Counted from the first letter of the stretch, positions 1-10,124 are shown. The stretch is 64,000 nucleotides of DNA from RYN-230 sp963851025 (GCA_963851025.1 CAWKOA010000016.1:286107-350106); one strand, 5' to 3'. Translations and numbers: made by a program. Notes: generated by a model from the letters alone, not told the origin.

Positions 1-2217
1 GCAGCGCGTCCCGGGCCACCGCCGGGTCGGTGGTGGCCCAGAACGGCGGCAGCGACGCGCGCAGGAAACCGCCGTACCGCGCGGTGGCCAGCCGCGAATC
101 GAGAATCGCCACCATGCCCCGGTCGTCCATGGTGCGCAGCAGCCGGCCCGCACCCTGGGCCAGCAGCAGCGCAGCATGGGAGACGGCGATGGCCATGAAC
201 CCGTTGCCGCCGCGGGCCGCCACCACCCGCTGCCGGGCGGAAGCCAGCGGATCGTCCGGCCGCGGGAACGGGATCCGGTCGATGACCACCAGCTGCAGGG
301 CGGACCCGGGCACGTCCACGCCCTGCCACAGCGACAGCGTGCCGAACAGGCAGCTCGTCTCGTACTCGGCGAACTGCCGGATGAGCTGGCCGGTGGAGTC
401 GTCCCCCTGGCAGAACAGCGGCACGCTGAGCGAGCCGCGGAGCTCGAGCGCGGCCTGCCGGGCGGCCCGCATGGACGAGAACAGGCCGAGCGTGCGGCCG
501 CCCGCCGCGGTGATCAGCTCGCTCAGCTCGGTCAGGTAGGCCGGCGGGAGCCCGTCCCGGCCGGGCGGGGGCAGATGCTTGGCGACGTACAGGATGCCGT
601 GGCGGGGATGGTCGAAGGGCGAGCCGACGTCCAGGCCGGACCAGGCCAGCCCGTGCGGGGCGGGCTCCGGCGGTGACTCCCCCGCGTCAATCGGGCCGGC
701 GGCGGTCTCCGGGCCGCCGGCCGCTTCCGCGCTGGCCGGCTCCGGATCGGGCGTCCCGGTCCCGGCCGGTCCGGTCCGGCCGCCTCGGTCCCGGGCGCCT
801 CGGTCCCGGCCGCCTCGGTCCCGGGCGGCTCAGCCTCAGCCCCGGGGCGTGGCAGTCCCCACTGCCGGGCGAGCGGCTCGAACGACCCGCCGAGAGCCAG
901 CGTCGCCGAGGTCAGCACCACGGTCTGGCGGCGGAACAAGCGCTCCGCGAGCAGCGCGCCGACCTGCAGCGGGGCTACCCGGAGCGTGGCCGGGTGGCGT
1001 GGATCCTCGACCATCGGCCGGTCCATCCAGACCACGTCGGTCCGCGAGGTGAGGTCCGGGACGTACGAGACCAGGATCCGGTCCGCGGTGCCCACCAGGT
1101 CGTCCAGGACGGCCAGCGCCGAGCGGGTCGCGGCCTGCTGCTCGGCTGGCGTGTCCTCACCGGCCTGCTTGGCGCTGGAGCGGATCTCGGTGGCGCACCC
1201 GGCGGCGGCGTCCCGCACCAGGGCCAGCGCACTGGACAGATCGCCATCCAGGAAGTCGAGGCGGCCGTCGCGGGACTCGGCGAAGGCCCGGGCCGCCGCC
1301 TCGCCTGCCTCCCGGAGCCGCCCCGCCGCGTCCGCGGACAGCAGCCGCCCCACCCGGCGGGCCGCCCCGTCCACCCCGGTCGCGGACAGCTCGCCGGACG
1401 CGGCGCCGGTGACCCGGTTCACCAGGTCGTGGGCCTCATCGATGATGACCACGTCGTGCTCCGGCAGGACCGGGAAGGATTCCAGCGCGTTGATCGCGAG
1501 CAGCGCGTGGTTGGTCACCACGATGCTGGCCTTGCCCGCGGTTATCCGGGCCTGCTCCGCGTAGCATTCGCGGCCGAACGGGCAGCGCTGGGCGCCGAGG
1601 CATTCCCGGGCACTCACCGACACCTGCCGCCAGGCCCGGTCGTCCACGCCCGGCACCAGCTCGTCGCGGTCGCCGGTCGAGGTCTCGGCCGCCCACGCGT
1701 GCACCCGCTCGACCTGCTGCCCGACCGCGGAGGTCGCGCCCTGGTCGAAGAGCACGTCGCGAGGGTCCTCGGGCGCACCCGACTTGAGCCGGTGCAGGCA
1801 GAGATAGTTCCGGCGGCCCTTGAGGATCGCGAAATCAGGTTCCCGGCCCAGCAGCGGCTTCAGCGTCGTGGCCAGCCGCGGCAGGTCCCGGTCGATGAGC
1901 TGGCGCTGCAGGGCGATGGTGGCGGTGGCCACCACCACGGCGCTGCCGCTGGCCAGCGCGTGCGCGACCGCGGGCACCAGGTAGGCCAGGGACTTACCGG
2001 TGCCGGTGCCCGCCTGGACCGCGAGGTGCTCACCGGACCGGAGGGACCGCTCCACCGCCTCGGCCATCGCGACCTGCCCGGGCCGCTCGGCGCCGCCGAT
2101 CCCGGCCACGGCCGCGGCCAGCAGTTCGGGCACGGGTGGCAGCGCCCCGGCGTCCACCCGGGCCGGGGCGGAACCAGGCCGCGGGCCAGCCTGCGCGAGC
2201 TTTTCACCGGGGGCCAC
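1..2217 (-). CDS. dinG: DinG/XPD-type ATP-dependent DNA helicase (partial, one frameshift)
   Basis: Superfamily 2 helicase of the DinG/XPD type, expected to unwind DNA or R-loop structures with ATP. Seen: Walker A GTGTGKS about 55 residues in, four cysteines (LCLHR, ECLG, RCPF, ECYAE) fitting the family's Fe-S cluster, the DEAH box IIDEAHDL, and motif VI QGAGRLLR near the window edge. The C-terminus is cut by the window start. The frame changes once at about 761-775 inside a Pro/Gly/Glu-rich linker made of 15-bp repeats; downstream the protein resumes with GLAWSGLDVGSPFDHPRHGI. This is one of the few shifts here that reads as a lost base. The start was placed at GTG 2217 because the conserved helicase begins soon after; no strong ribosome site decides it. 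Family call is secure, exact role not. Confidence 0.85.
781..825. repeat. Tandem 15-bp repeat, three units, in helicase linker
   Basis: Three near-perfect head-to-tail copies of CGCCTCGGTCCCGGG (one base differs in the middle copy). On the coding strand they encode a PGTEA-like pentapeptide repeat in the DinG linker, just upstream of the frameshift. One of several 15-bp arrays in this window. Confidence 0.9.
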
Positions 2218-2272
2218 GTCCGGAAACGCTACCGTGCGGCGGCGACAACCGGCGCCCGGCAGCGCCGCCCCT

Positions 2273-3616
2273 CTAGTACGGCAGGAAGCAGATGCCGGCG
2301 TGCCCGCTGACCCCGCCGCAGGTGTCGCTGCCGTCCAGGTTGTCGCTGGCGATCCACAGCCCGGCGCCGGTGGCCAGCATGTCGTCGGCGCCCAGGCCAC
2401 GGGCCCGGCTGTAGAAGCCCGCGGAGCGCGCTGAGTTGACGTACAGCGCCCCGTTAGCCGGGTTGAGGCCCTCCATGCCCGGCGCGTTGTACCCGCCGGG
2501 GCCGAGGGTGTTACACGCGTTCGGGTTCATCGAGTAGCGCTCGTGGCCGCCGAAGTACGCGGCGTGGGTGTCAGCCGCGACCGAGTACAGCGAGTCGCAG
2601 CCGGTGTAGTTGATCCACTTATGCCCCACCGAGGACTCGGTCGCGGGATACGCCAGCGCCGCGTCGCACGGTCCCGACCGCGTCCCATGATTGCTGCCGC
2701 CGACGACGTGATAGCCGGTCGTGGCCAGGTACACCGTGTTGCCGTCCGGCGACCAGGCCGCTGAGCGGGCCCAGAACGACTCGGTGCAGGCGACGCCGAA
2801 GTCCCGTGACGTCCACCCGGTCACGACGGCCCGGGAGCCGCCGACGCTCAGCATGAAGATCTGGTGGCGGGTGACGCCCCCGGCCGAGCTGAACACGCCC
2901 TCGACGAGGTCGCGCCGCCCGCCGTGACTGACCTGCTGGTTATAGACCTGGCTGCCGTGGATGGACAGGTTCAGGAACCCGTCACCCCGGCCGGTCGAAG
3001 GGTTCAGGCTGGCCATGCGCGCGGGCTTGGCGCCGTTGATGGACGTGAACGTGCCTCCCACCAGCAGGTGGCCGCCCGCCGCGGCGATGGTGTTGACCCG
3101 GCCGTTGGCGCTGTGCGCGAAACCGCTGACCACGTTGCCCGTGCTGGTGCTGATCTTGGCAATGTCGCGCACGCTGGTGCCGTTGACCCGGCTGAAGTTC
3201 CCGCCGATGTAGGCCTGCGAGCAGTTGCCGCCGCTGAACGCGATGGTGTTGATCGCGGCCGCGCCGTCCTCGTCGGTGTTCGTGCTGCCCACCACCCGGG
3301 GAGCCCACGACGTGACCCGGTACGGGCTGCTCGCGCTGAAGCTGACGATGTCAGTGCGGGAATAGCTGGTGCTGCCCTGCTTGATGGTGCTGAAGCTGCC
3401 CACCGCGTACATGGTGCCGCCGCACTGGACGATCTGGCGGACCTGCTCCCGGGGACTGGACGTGCTGGGCAGGCGAGGCGTGTTACTGGCCGGTGTGGCC
3501 GACACGACCCCCGCGGGCGGCGGCTGGCCACCGGTTCCGGCCTGGGCGGCCGGGATGCTGAGCGGCACCAGCGTCCCGGCGGTGACGACGGCGACGGCGA
3601 TCAGGTATTTGCGCAC
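2273..3616 (-). CDS. Secreted beta-propeller-like protein
   Basis: 447 residues starting MRKYLIAVAVVTAG with a typical Sec signal peptide ending near AQA (about residue 26). The mature part carries several weakly repeated blades with motifs such as VGGTFTSINGAKP, IGGNFSRVNG and FGGHERY, which resemble the delta-60/beta-propeller repeats of exported actinobacterial proteins. No catalytic motif is visible. Cysteine pairs and a C-terminal CFLPY suggest disulfides in an extracellular protein. It lies upstream of dinG on the same strand with about 55 bases between them and need not be functionally linked. Role unknown; a binding or scaffold function is inference. Confidence 0.7.
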   Translation of the reverse strand: MRKYLIAVAVVTAGTLVPLSIPAAQAGTGGQPPPAGVVSATPASNTPRLPSTSSPREQVRQIVQCGGTMYAVGSFSTIKQGSTSYSRTDIVSFSASSPYRVTSWAPRVVGSTNTDEDGAAAINTIAFSGGNCSQAYIGGNFSRVNGTSVRDIAKISTSTGNVVSGFAHSANGRVNTIAAAGGHLLVGGTFTSINGAKPARMASLNPSTGRGDGFLNLSIHGSQVYNQQVSHGGRRDLVEGVFSSAGGVTRHQIFMLSVGGSRAVVTGWTSRDFGVACTESFWARSAAWSPDGNTVYLATTGYHVVGGSNHGTRSGPCDAALAYPATESSVGHKWINYTGCDSLYSVAADTHAAYFGGHERYSMNPNACNTLGPGGYNAPGMEGLNPANGALYVNSARSAGFYSRARGLGADDMLATGAGLWIASDNLDGSDTCGGVSGHAGICFLPY

Positions 3617-3818
3617 AACTGCCCCCCACAGTAACTCCGGTTCCCCGGGGGTACCCTATCCACTTCGTGTCCGTTTGGGAACGTTAGTCCCGTTCGGTGA
3701 CCTGCGGGCCGTACAGATGGTCACATTCGCGCAACTCATCGTCCTGGTTCCGGCGTGATCATCGGCGGGCCCGGCCGCGGCATTCCCATCGCCCTGCCCC
3801 ACCTGCCACGATGACCCC

Positions 3819-5598
3819 ATGACCGACGCGCACTCACCGACCCGGGCCTTCCGCGGGCCCCGGGACCTGCTGCTCCGCCACCGCGAGGACTACCCGGCCG
3901 CGCTGGCCGCGTTCACCTGGCCGCAGCTGGATGAGTTCAACTGGGCGCTGGACTGGTTCGACGTGATCGCCGCCGAGCACCCGGACCGGGACGCGCTGCG
4001 CATCGTGGCCGACGGGGACGCCGCGGCCCGGATCTCTTACGGCGAGATGGCCGCCCGTTCCAGCCAGGTGGCCAACTGGCTGCGCGGGCTCGGCGCCCGG
4101 CGGGGTGACCGGCTGCTGCTCATGCTGGGCAACATCGCGCCGCTGTGGGAGATCATCCTGGCCGCCATGAAGCTCGGTGTGGTGATCATCCCGGCCAGCA
4201 CGCTGCTCGGCCCGGAGGACCTGGCCGACCGGGTGGCCCGCGGCGACGTGCGCCACGTGATCACCGAGTACGGGCACACGCCCCGGTTCGCGGAGGTCGG
4301 CGGGGACTGGACGCGGGTGGCGGTGAGCACCACGCCGGAGGCGGCCCCGCCCGAGGGCTGGCACGGCTACGCGGAGGCGGCCTCGGCCAGCGCCCACTTC
4401 GAGCCGGACGGCCCGACTCACGCGGACGAGCCGTTGCTGCTGTATTTCACCTCCGGTACCACGGCCCAGCCGAAACTGGTCGAGCATACGCACGCCTCGT
4501 ACCCGGCCGGCCACCTGTCCACCATGTACTGGATCGGGCTGCAGCCCGGCGACGTGCACCTGAACATCTCCTCCCCGGGCTGGGCCAAGCACGCGTGGAG
4601 CAACGTGTACGCGCCGTGGAACGCGGGCGCGACCGCCCTGGTGCTCGGCTACGAGCGGTTTTCCGCCCAGGCGCTGATGGACGCGATCGGCGGACTGCGG
4701 GGTGACCACGTTCTGCGCGCCGCCCACGGTCTGGCGGATGCTCATCCAGGCCGACCTGAGCGCCTGCGACGTCAGCGCGCTGCGCGAGTGCGTGGCCGCG
4801 GGCGAGCCGCTGAACCCGGAGGTGATCGACCAGGTCCGGCGGGCCTGGGGGATCACGGTGCGGGACGGGTACGGGCAGACCGAGACCACCGCCCAGGTGG
4901 GCAACACGCCGGGGCAGCCGCTGCGGCCCGGGTCGATGGGCCGCCCGCTGCCCGGCTATACCGTGGCCCTGGTCAACCCGCTGACCGGCGAGCCGGGCGA
5001 GGAAGGCGAGATCTGCCTGGACCTGGCCCGGCGGCCGCTCGGCCTGATGACCGGCTACCGCGGCGATGCGCAGCGGGCGGCCGAGGCCATGCGCGGCGGT
5101 TACTACCACACGGGGGACGTGGCCAGCCGGGACGCCGACGGGTACCTGACCTACATCGGGCGGACCGACGACGTGTTCAAGGCGTCGGACTACCGGATCT
5201 CGCCGTTCGAGCTGGAAAGCGTGCTGATCGAGCACGAGGCGGTGGCCGAGGCGGCGGTGGTGCCCTCGCCGGACCCGATGCGGTTCGCGGTGCCCAAGGC
5301 CTACGTCACGCTGGCGGCCGGGTTCGAGCCGTCGGCTGAGACCGCACTGTCGATCCTCGGCTACACGAGGCAGCGGCTGTCCCCGTACAAGCGCATCCGG
5401 CGGCTGGAGTTCAGCGAGCTGCCCAAGACGATCTCCGGCAAGATCCGCCGGGTGGAACTGCGTGCCCAGGAGACGGACCGGCTGGGCCAGCCAGGGGCGG
5501 CCGGACCGGGTGCGGCGGGACCTGGTCCCGCCGCACCCACCGGCCCGCGCGGCCACACGGAGTTCTGGGAAGAAGACTTCCCGGGCCTGAAGGGTTAG
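3819..5598 (+). CDS. AMP-forming acyl-CoA synthetase-like ligase (one frameshift)
   Basis: ANL-superfamily enzyme expected to activate a carboxylic acid as acyl-AMP and then as a CoA thioester. Seen: P-loop YFTSGTTAQPK, adenine-binding YGQTETT, the GDVA/YIGRTDD hinge region and the terminal catalytic-lysine motif PKTISGKIRR. The SPGWAKHAWSN stretch and overall length (about 590 residues) are closest to medium-chain/acetyl-CoA-synthetase-like members. The frame changes once at about 4700: LMDAIGGL is followed by GVTTFCAPPTVWRM after one surplus C (CTG-C-GGG). The C-terminus ends in a low-complexity GAAGP tail of degenerate 15-bp repeats (about 5495-5540). ATG 3819 has no obvious ribosome site and may be leaderless. 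Substrate unknown. Confidence 0.85.
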
Positions 5599-6113
5599 CC
5601 CCCTCCCCCACTCACCCTTCTCATGCGTCAGCCCCGACCGTATGACCGTGCATCCAGCACACGGCTCTGCCTGCCGCGCGGTTGAGGAGAAGCCCCTGCG
5701 GTCTCCTGCCGGGGACAGGCATCGAGGCCGTTCCCGCTGGCAGTCTGGGCTGATTTGCGGTCCAGACCATGTGATTCTCTGGTGCCTTTTATTCAGATTT
5801 CGTGCATAAAAAAAACCCGGCCTGGCTTCGCGGACCACCGGTGATGGTGGCCGTCTCTGCCTAGGTCCGGAGCAGCGGTACACACGCTACGCTGCCGTGG
5901 CCGGGAGGACAAGGCGGTTCACCCGCTGGTCACCTGCCCGGCCGGGGCCCGTCGCATCTCGTGGGTATCCGGGTCCCGGACACCGGCGTACTGTGATGCG
6001 CATAGGTGCCCGCACCAGCCCGCACGTGCCTGTGTGGATGCGGGCCAACGCGTCGCTCCGGACCCCGGTGGCACGGCCAGTTCTGGCTGGGCAAAGACCA
6101 AGGAGCCTGAGCG
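5599..6113. other. Gene-poor interval with A-tract
   Basis: About 515 bases with no convincing gene. It is locally less GC-rich, with an A8 tract at 5808-5815. Read on the minus strand, an imperfect hairpin (CCGGTGG ... CCAGGCCGG, about 5816-5841) is followed by T8, which resembles an intrinsic terminator, but no minus-strand gene feeds into it. The right end (about 6100-6105, AAGGAG) holds the ribosome site of the next gene. Confidence 0.5.
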
Positions 6114-6461
6114 ATGGATAAATCATTCGGCTTGCCTTCTGCCCTGGCCCTGCAGGCGATGAAGCCCGCACACACGCCGTCGGCGCGGCCGGCCGGAGCT
6201 CCCCTGATCGGCAGCCAGCTATCCAGTACCAGCCGCGCCAGCGCCAGCTCGTTCCCTGGCGATCAGCACGACCGGCTGGCCCAGAGAATGAACGACGTCG
6301 TGGTCCACCGGATTTTTGCCGCCGGGCTGGATCTCCAGGCCGCGCTGGGCCTGATCGGCGGCGAGCACCGGGCGACTCGCAAGATCTGCCACGCGACCGA
6401 AGAACTGGATCTCGCCATCCGGGACCTGCGGGACATCCTGTTCGAGCAGAGACCCCGGTAG
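6114..6461 (+). CDS. Small HisKA_3-like (DHp) protein without phosphoacceptor histidine
   Basis: 115 residues. The C-terminal half (about 50-113) aligns by eye with the dimerisation/phosphotransfer segment of NarL-type sensor kinases (usual pattern ARDLHDTVIQRLFATGLxLQ): here AQRMNDVVVHRIFAAGLDLQ, followed by EELDLAIRDLRDILFEQRP. The position of the phosphorylated histidine (LHD) is Asn (MND), and there is no ATPase domain. It is therefore probably not a kinase; a dimerisation partner or decoy is inference. ATG 6114 is supported by AAGGAG at 6100-6105. It stands just upstream of two GAF-ANTAR genes, the signal-output families such kinases commonly accompany. Confidence 0.6.
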   Translation: MDKSFGLPSALALQAMKPAHTPSARPAGAPLIGSQLSSTSRASASSFPGDQHDRLAQRMNDVVVHRIFAAGLDLQAALGLIGGEHRATRKICHATEELDLAIRDLRDILFEQRPR

Positions 6462-6625
6462 CGGCACGCCATCCGGCCACCTGGCCGGGCACCGGGATCG
6501 CAGGCCAACCGGACCCTGGTGGCGTAGCGTGAGCAAGAGACCCGGGGTTCCGGGCCCGGAAGGACGCCGAACCGGCCCCAGCTGACGCTTTCCTTCCCCG
6601 AGATGAAGGAGCGAGCCGGTGGGCA

Positions 6626-7369
6626 GTGGCTGCGATGGCGCAGGCCCGGGTCCCGGCCCGGGATCGGACCGCTGACGTGCCCGGCGACCGGCTGCGCAGG
6701 GTACTGGCCGTCCTGTCCGACGGGGAAAGCACGTGGCCGGCCGCCCGGCTGTGCGCCGTGGGCCCGCAGATCGCGGGGGTGAACGGCGCGGGGGTCATGC
6801 TCATGGCCGGTGACATTCCCCACGGGTCGCTGTGCGCCAGTGACGACATCAGCCAGCTCATCGAGGAGCTGCAGTACACGCTGGGCGAGGGCCCCTGCGT
6901 CGATGCCTACCAGCGCGACGCGATCGTGAGCGAGCCCGACCTGGCGGACCCGGAGACGAGCCGGTGGTCCGCGTTCACCCCGCCCGCGCTGCAGGCTGGC
7001 GTGCGGGCGGTGTTCGGGTTCCCGCTGCGGGTCGGCATGGTGCGCCTCGGGGCCCTCAACCTCTACCGCGACCGGCCCGGCGGGCTCAGCCCGGAGCAGC
7101 ATGCCGACGCCCTGGTGCTGGCGGACGTGACCGCCCGCTGGGTGCTGGACGCCCAGGCCGGGGCGGCGTCCGGGCTGGTGGCCACCCAGCTGGAGGCCGG
7201 CGCCGACTTCCACTTCAGCGTGCACAACGCGGCAGGCATAGTCTCGGTCCAGGAAGATGTCAGCGTCACCGAAGCACTCATCCGCCTGCGGGCGTTCGCC
7301 TACAGCCACGACCGGCTGCTCGCCGACGTAGCCCAGGACGTCATCGCCCGCAGGCTCCGGCTCGGATGA
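6626..7369 (+). CDS. GAF-ANTAR domain regulator
   Basis: About 247 residues. Residues 25-165 form a GAF sensor domain (GVMLMAGD, LGEGPCVDAY, FGFPLRVGMVRLGALNLYRD); residues 180-245 are an ANTAR RNA-binding helical domain (VHNAAGIVSVQEDVSVTEALIRLRAFAYSHDRLL written in parts: VTEALIRLRAF, LLADVAQDV). ANTAR proteins act as antiterminators on paired hexaloop hairpins. Start is GTG 6626 or ATG 6635; AAGGAG at 6606-6611 is rather far for either. The ligand of the GAF domain is unknown. Paralogous to the next gene and probably cotranscribed with it. Confidence 0.85.
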   Translation: MAAMAQARVPARDRTADVPGDRLRRVLAVLSDGESTWPAARLCAVGPQIAGVNGAGVMLMAGDIPHGSLCASDDISQLIEELQYTLGEGPCVDAYQRDAIVSEPDLADPETSRWSAFTPPALQAGVRAVFGFPLRVGMVRLGALNLYRDRPGGLSPEQHADALVLADVTARWVLDAQAGAASGLVATQLEAGADFHFSVHNAAGIVSVQEDVSVTEALIRLRAFAYSHDRLLADVAQDVIARRLRLG

Positions 7370-7421
7370 ACCGGGCCGCCCAGCCCCAGCCCGGGGCTCC
7401 GCTGTGAAGGGAGGGATGAGG

Positions 7422-8180
7422 ATGACCCGGGAAGCCGACGTGGTCCGCTCTCTGGTCGAGATGGCCGACACCCTGGTCGACGACTACGACGTCGTCAACC
7501 TGCTGACCGGGCTCACGGACCGCTGCGTCAGCCTGCTCAACGTGTCCGCCGCCGGGGTGATGCTGGCCTCCCCCTCGGGAGGTCTCAGCCTGGCGGCCTC
7601 CTCCAGCGAGACCATGCGCCTGCTGGAACTGTTCGAGCTGCAGGCGCAGGAAGGTCCCTGCCTGGACGCCTTCCGCAGCGGTCAGCGGGTCGGCCAGAAG
7701 ACCCTGGAGGCGGGGTCTGACCGCTGGCCGCAGTTCTCCGCCGCCGCCGTCCGGGCCGGTTTCCAGTCGGCGGTCGCGCTGCCGCTGCGGCTGCGGGACG
7801 TGACCCTGGGCGCGCTGAACCTGCTCAGCGTGACCCGCGACCCGATCGGGGAGGCGGACCTCATCGTCGCCCGCGCCTTCGCCGACCTGGCCACGCTCAG
7901 CATCCTCCAGCACCGGGCCAGCACCGAGGCCCAGCGCCTGAACGAGCAGCTGTCCGCCGCCCTGACCAGCCGGATCGCGATCGAGCAGGCCAAGGGAGTG
8001 ATCTCCGAGCGGGCCGGCATCGACCTGGCCGAGGCCTTTGCCCGGCTGCGGGCCCACGCGCGCAACACCAACCGGCGCCTCACGGACGTCGCCCAGGCGG
8101 CCGTGGACGGCACCCTCGACCCGCATGCCTGGGCGGGCCCGCCCGATGCTGACCCCGCCGGGCATCACCCGGCGGGGTGA
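7422..8180 (+). CDS. GAF-ANTAR domain regulator
   Basis: About 252 residues from ATG 7422, chosen because AAGGGAGG (about 7407-7414) sits seven bases upstream; GTG 7404 and ATG 7416 are in frame but fit less well. GAF domain (GVMLASPSGGLSLAASSSE, AQEGPCLDAFRSG, ALPLRLRDVTLGALNLLS) followed by a canonical ANTAR domain (SRIAIEQAKGVISERAG, EAFARLRAHARNTNRRLTDV). Expected to be a ligand-responsive RNA-binding antiterminator. It follows the other GAF-ANTAR gene by 52 bases. The stop codon lies inside a strong hairpin, so transcription probably ends at the end of this reading frame. Confidence 0.88.
   Translation: MTREADVVRSLVEMADTLVDDYDVVNLLTGLTDRCVSLLNVSAAGVMLASPSGGLSLAASSSETMRLLELFELQAQEGPCLDAFRSGQRVGQKTLEAGSDRWPQFSAAAVRAGFQSAVALPLRLRDVTLGALNLLSVTRDPIGEADLIVARAFADLATLSILQHRASTEAQRLNEQLSAALTSRIAIEQAKGVISERAGIDLAEAFARLRAHARNTNRRLTDVAQAAVDGTLDPHAWAGPPDADPAGHHPAG
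8152..8178. terminator. Bidirectional terminator hairpin between convergent genes
   Basis: Perfect 11-bp stem ACCCCGCCGGG / CCCGGCGGGGT with loop CATCA, overlapping the end of the GAF-ANTAR gene and 15 bases from the end of the convergent ABC permease gene. No T-run, as usual at this GC content. Confidence 0.7.
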
Positions 8181-8192
8181 TGCCCGGCGCGC

Positions 8193-9110
8193 TCAGCTCG
8201 TGACGTCGGCGCTGGTGAAGCGGGCCCAGGCCAGCGAGCCGAAGATCACGATGTACGCCGCGAACGACAGCAGCCCGTGCAGCAGGCTCCCGGTGTCTAT
8301 CGGCGTGCGCAGCAGCGAGTCGAACGACAGCCAGAAGTGCGTGGGCAGGTACGGGTGGATGACGGCGAACTGGGCCACGTTGTCGGCCACCTCGCTGGCC
8401 ACCGCCAGCACCAGGACCGCCGCGATGGCGCCGATCGGGTGCTCGGTCAGGGTCGAGATGGCCAGCCCGATCGCGGCCAGGGCGGCCATCCCCGCGGCCA
8501 CGTACAGCGTGACGTAGAGCAGCCGGAGCAGGCCGTCCGCGAGGGACACGGTCGTCCCGGACAGCAGCGTCACCGGCCCGATCGGGAACAGGATCGCGCC
8601 CATGATCAGCGACACCGCCGAGACCAGCAGGCAGGCGGCCAGCCCGAAGATGACCACGGCCACGTACTTGACCGACAGCAGCCTGGTCCGGCCGGCCGGC
8701 ACGGTGAGCAGGTAGCGCAGCGTGCCGATACCGGCCTCGCCGGCGATCGAGTCACCGGCCACCACCGCGATCACCAGCGGCAGCACCAGGGTGAGCAGGA
8801 TGGTCAGGGCCAGGAAGGACAGGAACACCCCGTTCCCGGCCAGCTGGGCGAAGAACGACGCGTTCGGCCCGCCACCGCCGCCGCCCGGGCTGGAGACCCG
8901 CAGCCCGATGCCCAGCACCACGGGCAGCACGACGAGCACGCCGAGCAGGGCCAGGTTGCGCCAGCGCCGGAACATGATGCGCAGCTCCGAGCCCAGCAAG
9001 CGCAGCCAGGTGCGAAGACCGTTGCGGGGCCGGGCGTGCGCGGCCAGCCCCGGGCCATCCGCGGTGCCCGGGGCACCCCCGCGGGGAGCGGACAGCTCAG
9101 CCGTTGACAT
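8193..9110 (-). CDS. ABC-2-type transporter permease
   Basis: 305 residues with a cytoplasmic N-terminus, then about six hydrophobic segments (LALLGVLVVLPVVLGIGL, FLALTILLTLVLPLVIAVVAG, VVIFGLAACLLVSAVSLIMGA, AAVLVLAVASEVA, and a final one near FAAYIVIFGSLAWA). The block GEAGIGTLRYLLTVPAGRTRLLSVKY is typical of ABC-2 permeases. It overlaps the upstream ATPase gene by 14 bases and must form the membrane half of the same exporter. The substrate cannot be read from the sequence. Confidence 0.85.
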   Translation of the reverse strand: MSTAELSAPRGGAPGTADGPGLAAHARPRNGLRTWLRLLGSELRIMFRRWRNLALLGVLVVLPVVLGIGLRVSSPGGGGGGPNASFFAQLAGNGVFLSFLALTILLTLVLPLVIAVVAGDSIAGEAGIGTLRYLLTVPAGRTRLLSVKYVAVVIFGLAACLLVSAVSLIMGAILFPIGPVTLLSGTTVSLADGLLRLLYVTLYVAAGMAALAAIGLAISTLTEHPIGAIAAVLVLAVASEVADNVAQFAVIHPYLPTHFWLSFDSLLRTPIDTGSLLHGLLSFAAYIVIFGSLAWARFTSADVTS

Positions 9111-10104
9111 CGAAACCCTCCCCGGTGAGTCCCACGAACAGTTCCTCCAGGCTGGGCCGCGGCGTGTCCAGCCCGGCCACCGGGACGCCGGCGTAGACCA
9201 GCTCGCGGGTGACCTGCTCGGGCGCCTGGTCGCCGAGCGCGGCGGACGCTTCCCCGTCCGCGGCCGTCACGTCGGCCAGCCCCAGCTTGCCGAGGACCTC
9301 AGCGGCCCGGGCCGGGTCGGAGGTGGTGACCCGGATCCGGGCCGACCCGCGCGCCCGGAGCTCTTCCAGCGGCCCCTGGAAGACCAGCTTCCCGGTCCGC
9401 ATCACGCCCACCTGGGTGCAGATCTGCTCGACCTCGGCGAGCAGGTGCGAGGAGACCAGGACGGTGATGCCGTCGGTGGCGATCTCCCGGATCAGCCCGC
9501 GGACCTCGCGGGTGCCCTGCGGGTCGAGCCCGTTGGTGGGCTCGTCCAGGATGATCAGCTCACGGGGCTGGAGCAGGCTGGCCGCGATGGCCAGCCGCTG
9601 CTTCATGCCGAGTGAGTAGGCCCGGTAGTGCTTCTTCTTGGCCGCGAGCAGGCCGACCCGGTCCAGCGCCGTGGTGATCCGCTGCTTCGCGGTGCGCGGG
9701 TCGGCGGTCCGGTCGGCCGCGTCCACCCGGGCCAGGTTGTCCGGGCCGGACAGCTGCGGGTAGAACGCAGGCCCCTCGACCAGGGACCCGACCCGGGGCA
9801 GCACCTGGACCGTGCCCCTGGGCATCGGTACCCCGAGCAGCGAGTGGCTGCCCGCAGTGGGGAACACCAGGCCGAGCAGCATCCTGATCGTGGTGGTCTT
9901 GCCGGACCCGTTGGGGCCGAGGAAGCCGTAGACGCTGCCCCGGGGCACCACCATGTCAATGCCGTCCACGGCCAGCTGGCCGCTGCGGAACCGTTTCGTC
10001 AGGCCCTGGGTGACGATCGCGGGGGGAAGCTCCGCGCCCGGGGCTTCCCCCGCCTCCTGCTCCTGGCGGGCCGCCTCCTGGCCGACCGCTGGGGCGGCGT
10101 CCAC
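9097..10104 (-). CDS. ABC transporter ATP-binding protein
   Basis: ABC ATPase with Walker A GPNGSGKTT, Q-loop region near LPRVGSLVEGPAFYP, signature YSLGMKQRLAIA (variant of LSGGQ), Walker B LIILDEPTNGLDP and the H-loop VLVSSHLL. A C-terminal extension of about 90 residues (ARIRVTTSDPARAAEVL) is typical of ABC-2 exporter ATPases. The frame is open upstream to 10224 through a 15-bp repeat array and over the end of the preceding gene. I placed the start at GTG 10104, but a start in the repeats is possible since each unit offers a GTG in another frame. It pairs with the permease at 8193-9110. Confidence 0.85.
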   Translation of the reverse strand: MDAAPAVGQEAARQEQEAGEAPGAELPPAIVTQGLTKRFRSGQLAVDGIDMVVPRGSVYGFLGPNGSGKTTTIRMLLGLVFPTAGSHSLLGVPMPRGTVQVLPRVGSLVEGPAFYPQLSGPDNLARVDAADRTADPRTAKQRITTALDRVGLLAAKKKHYRAYSLGMKQRLAIAASLLQPRELIILDEPTNGLDPQGTREVRGLIREIATDGITVLVSSHLLAEVEQICTQVGVMRTGKLVFQGPLEELRARGSARIRVTTSDPARAAEVLGKLGLADVTAADGEASAALGDQAPEQVTRELVYAGVPVAGLDTPRPSLEELFVGLTGEGFDVNG

Positions 10105-10124
10105 CTGACCCGCGCTCGCCTGAC

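Noticed and set aside
673..2310. Long plus-strand open frame opposite dinG
   Set aside because: It mirrors the conserved helicase on the other strand; the translation is Arg/Gly/Pro-rich without any domain, as expected for antisense frames in GC-rich genes.
5808..5841. Intrinsic terminator on the minus strand
   Set aside because: The T-run is clear but the stem is imperfect and no minus-strand gene lies upstream of it; kept only as a note on the interval.
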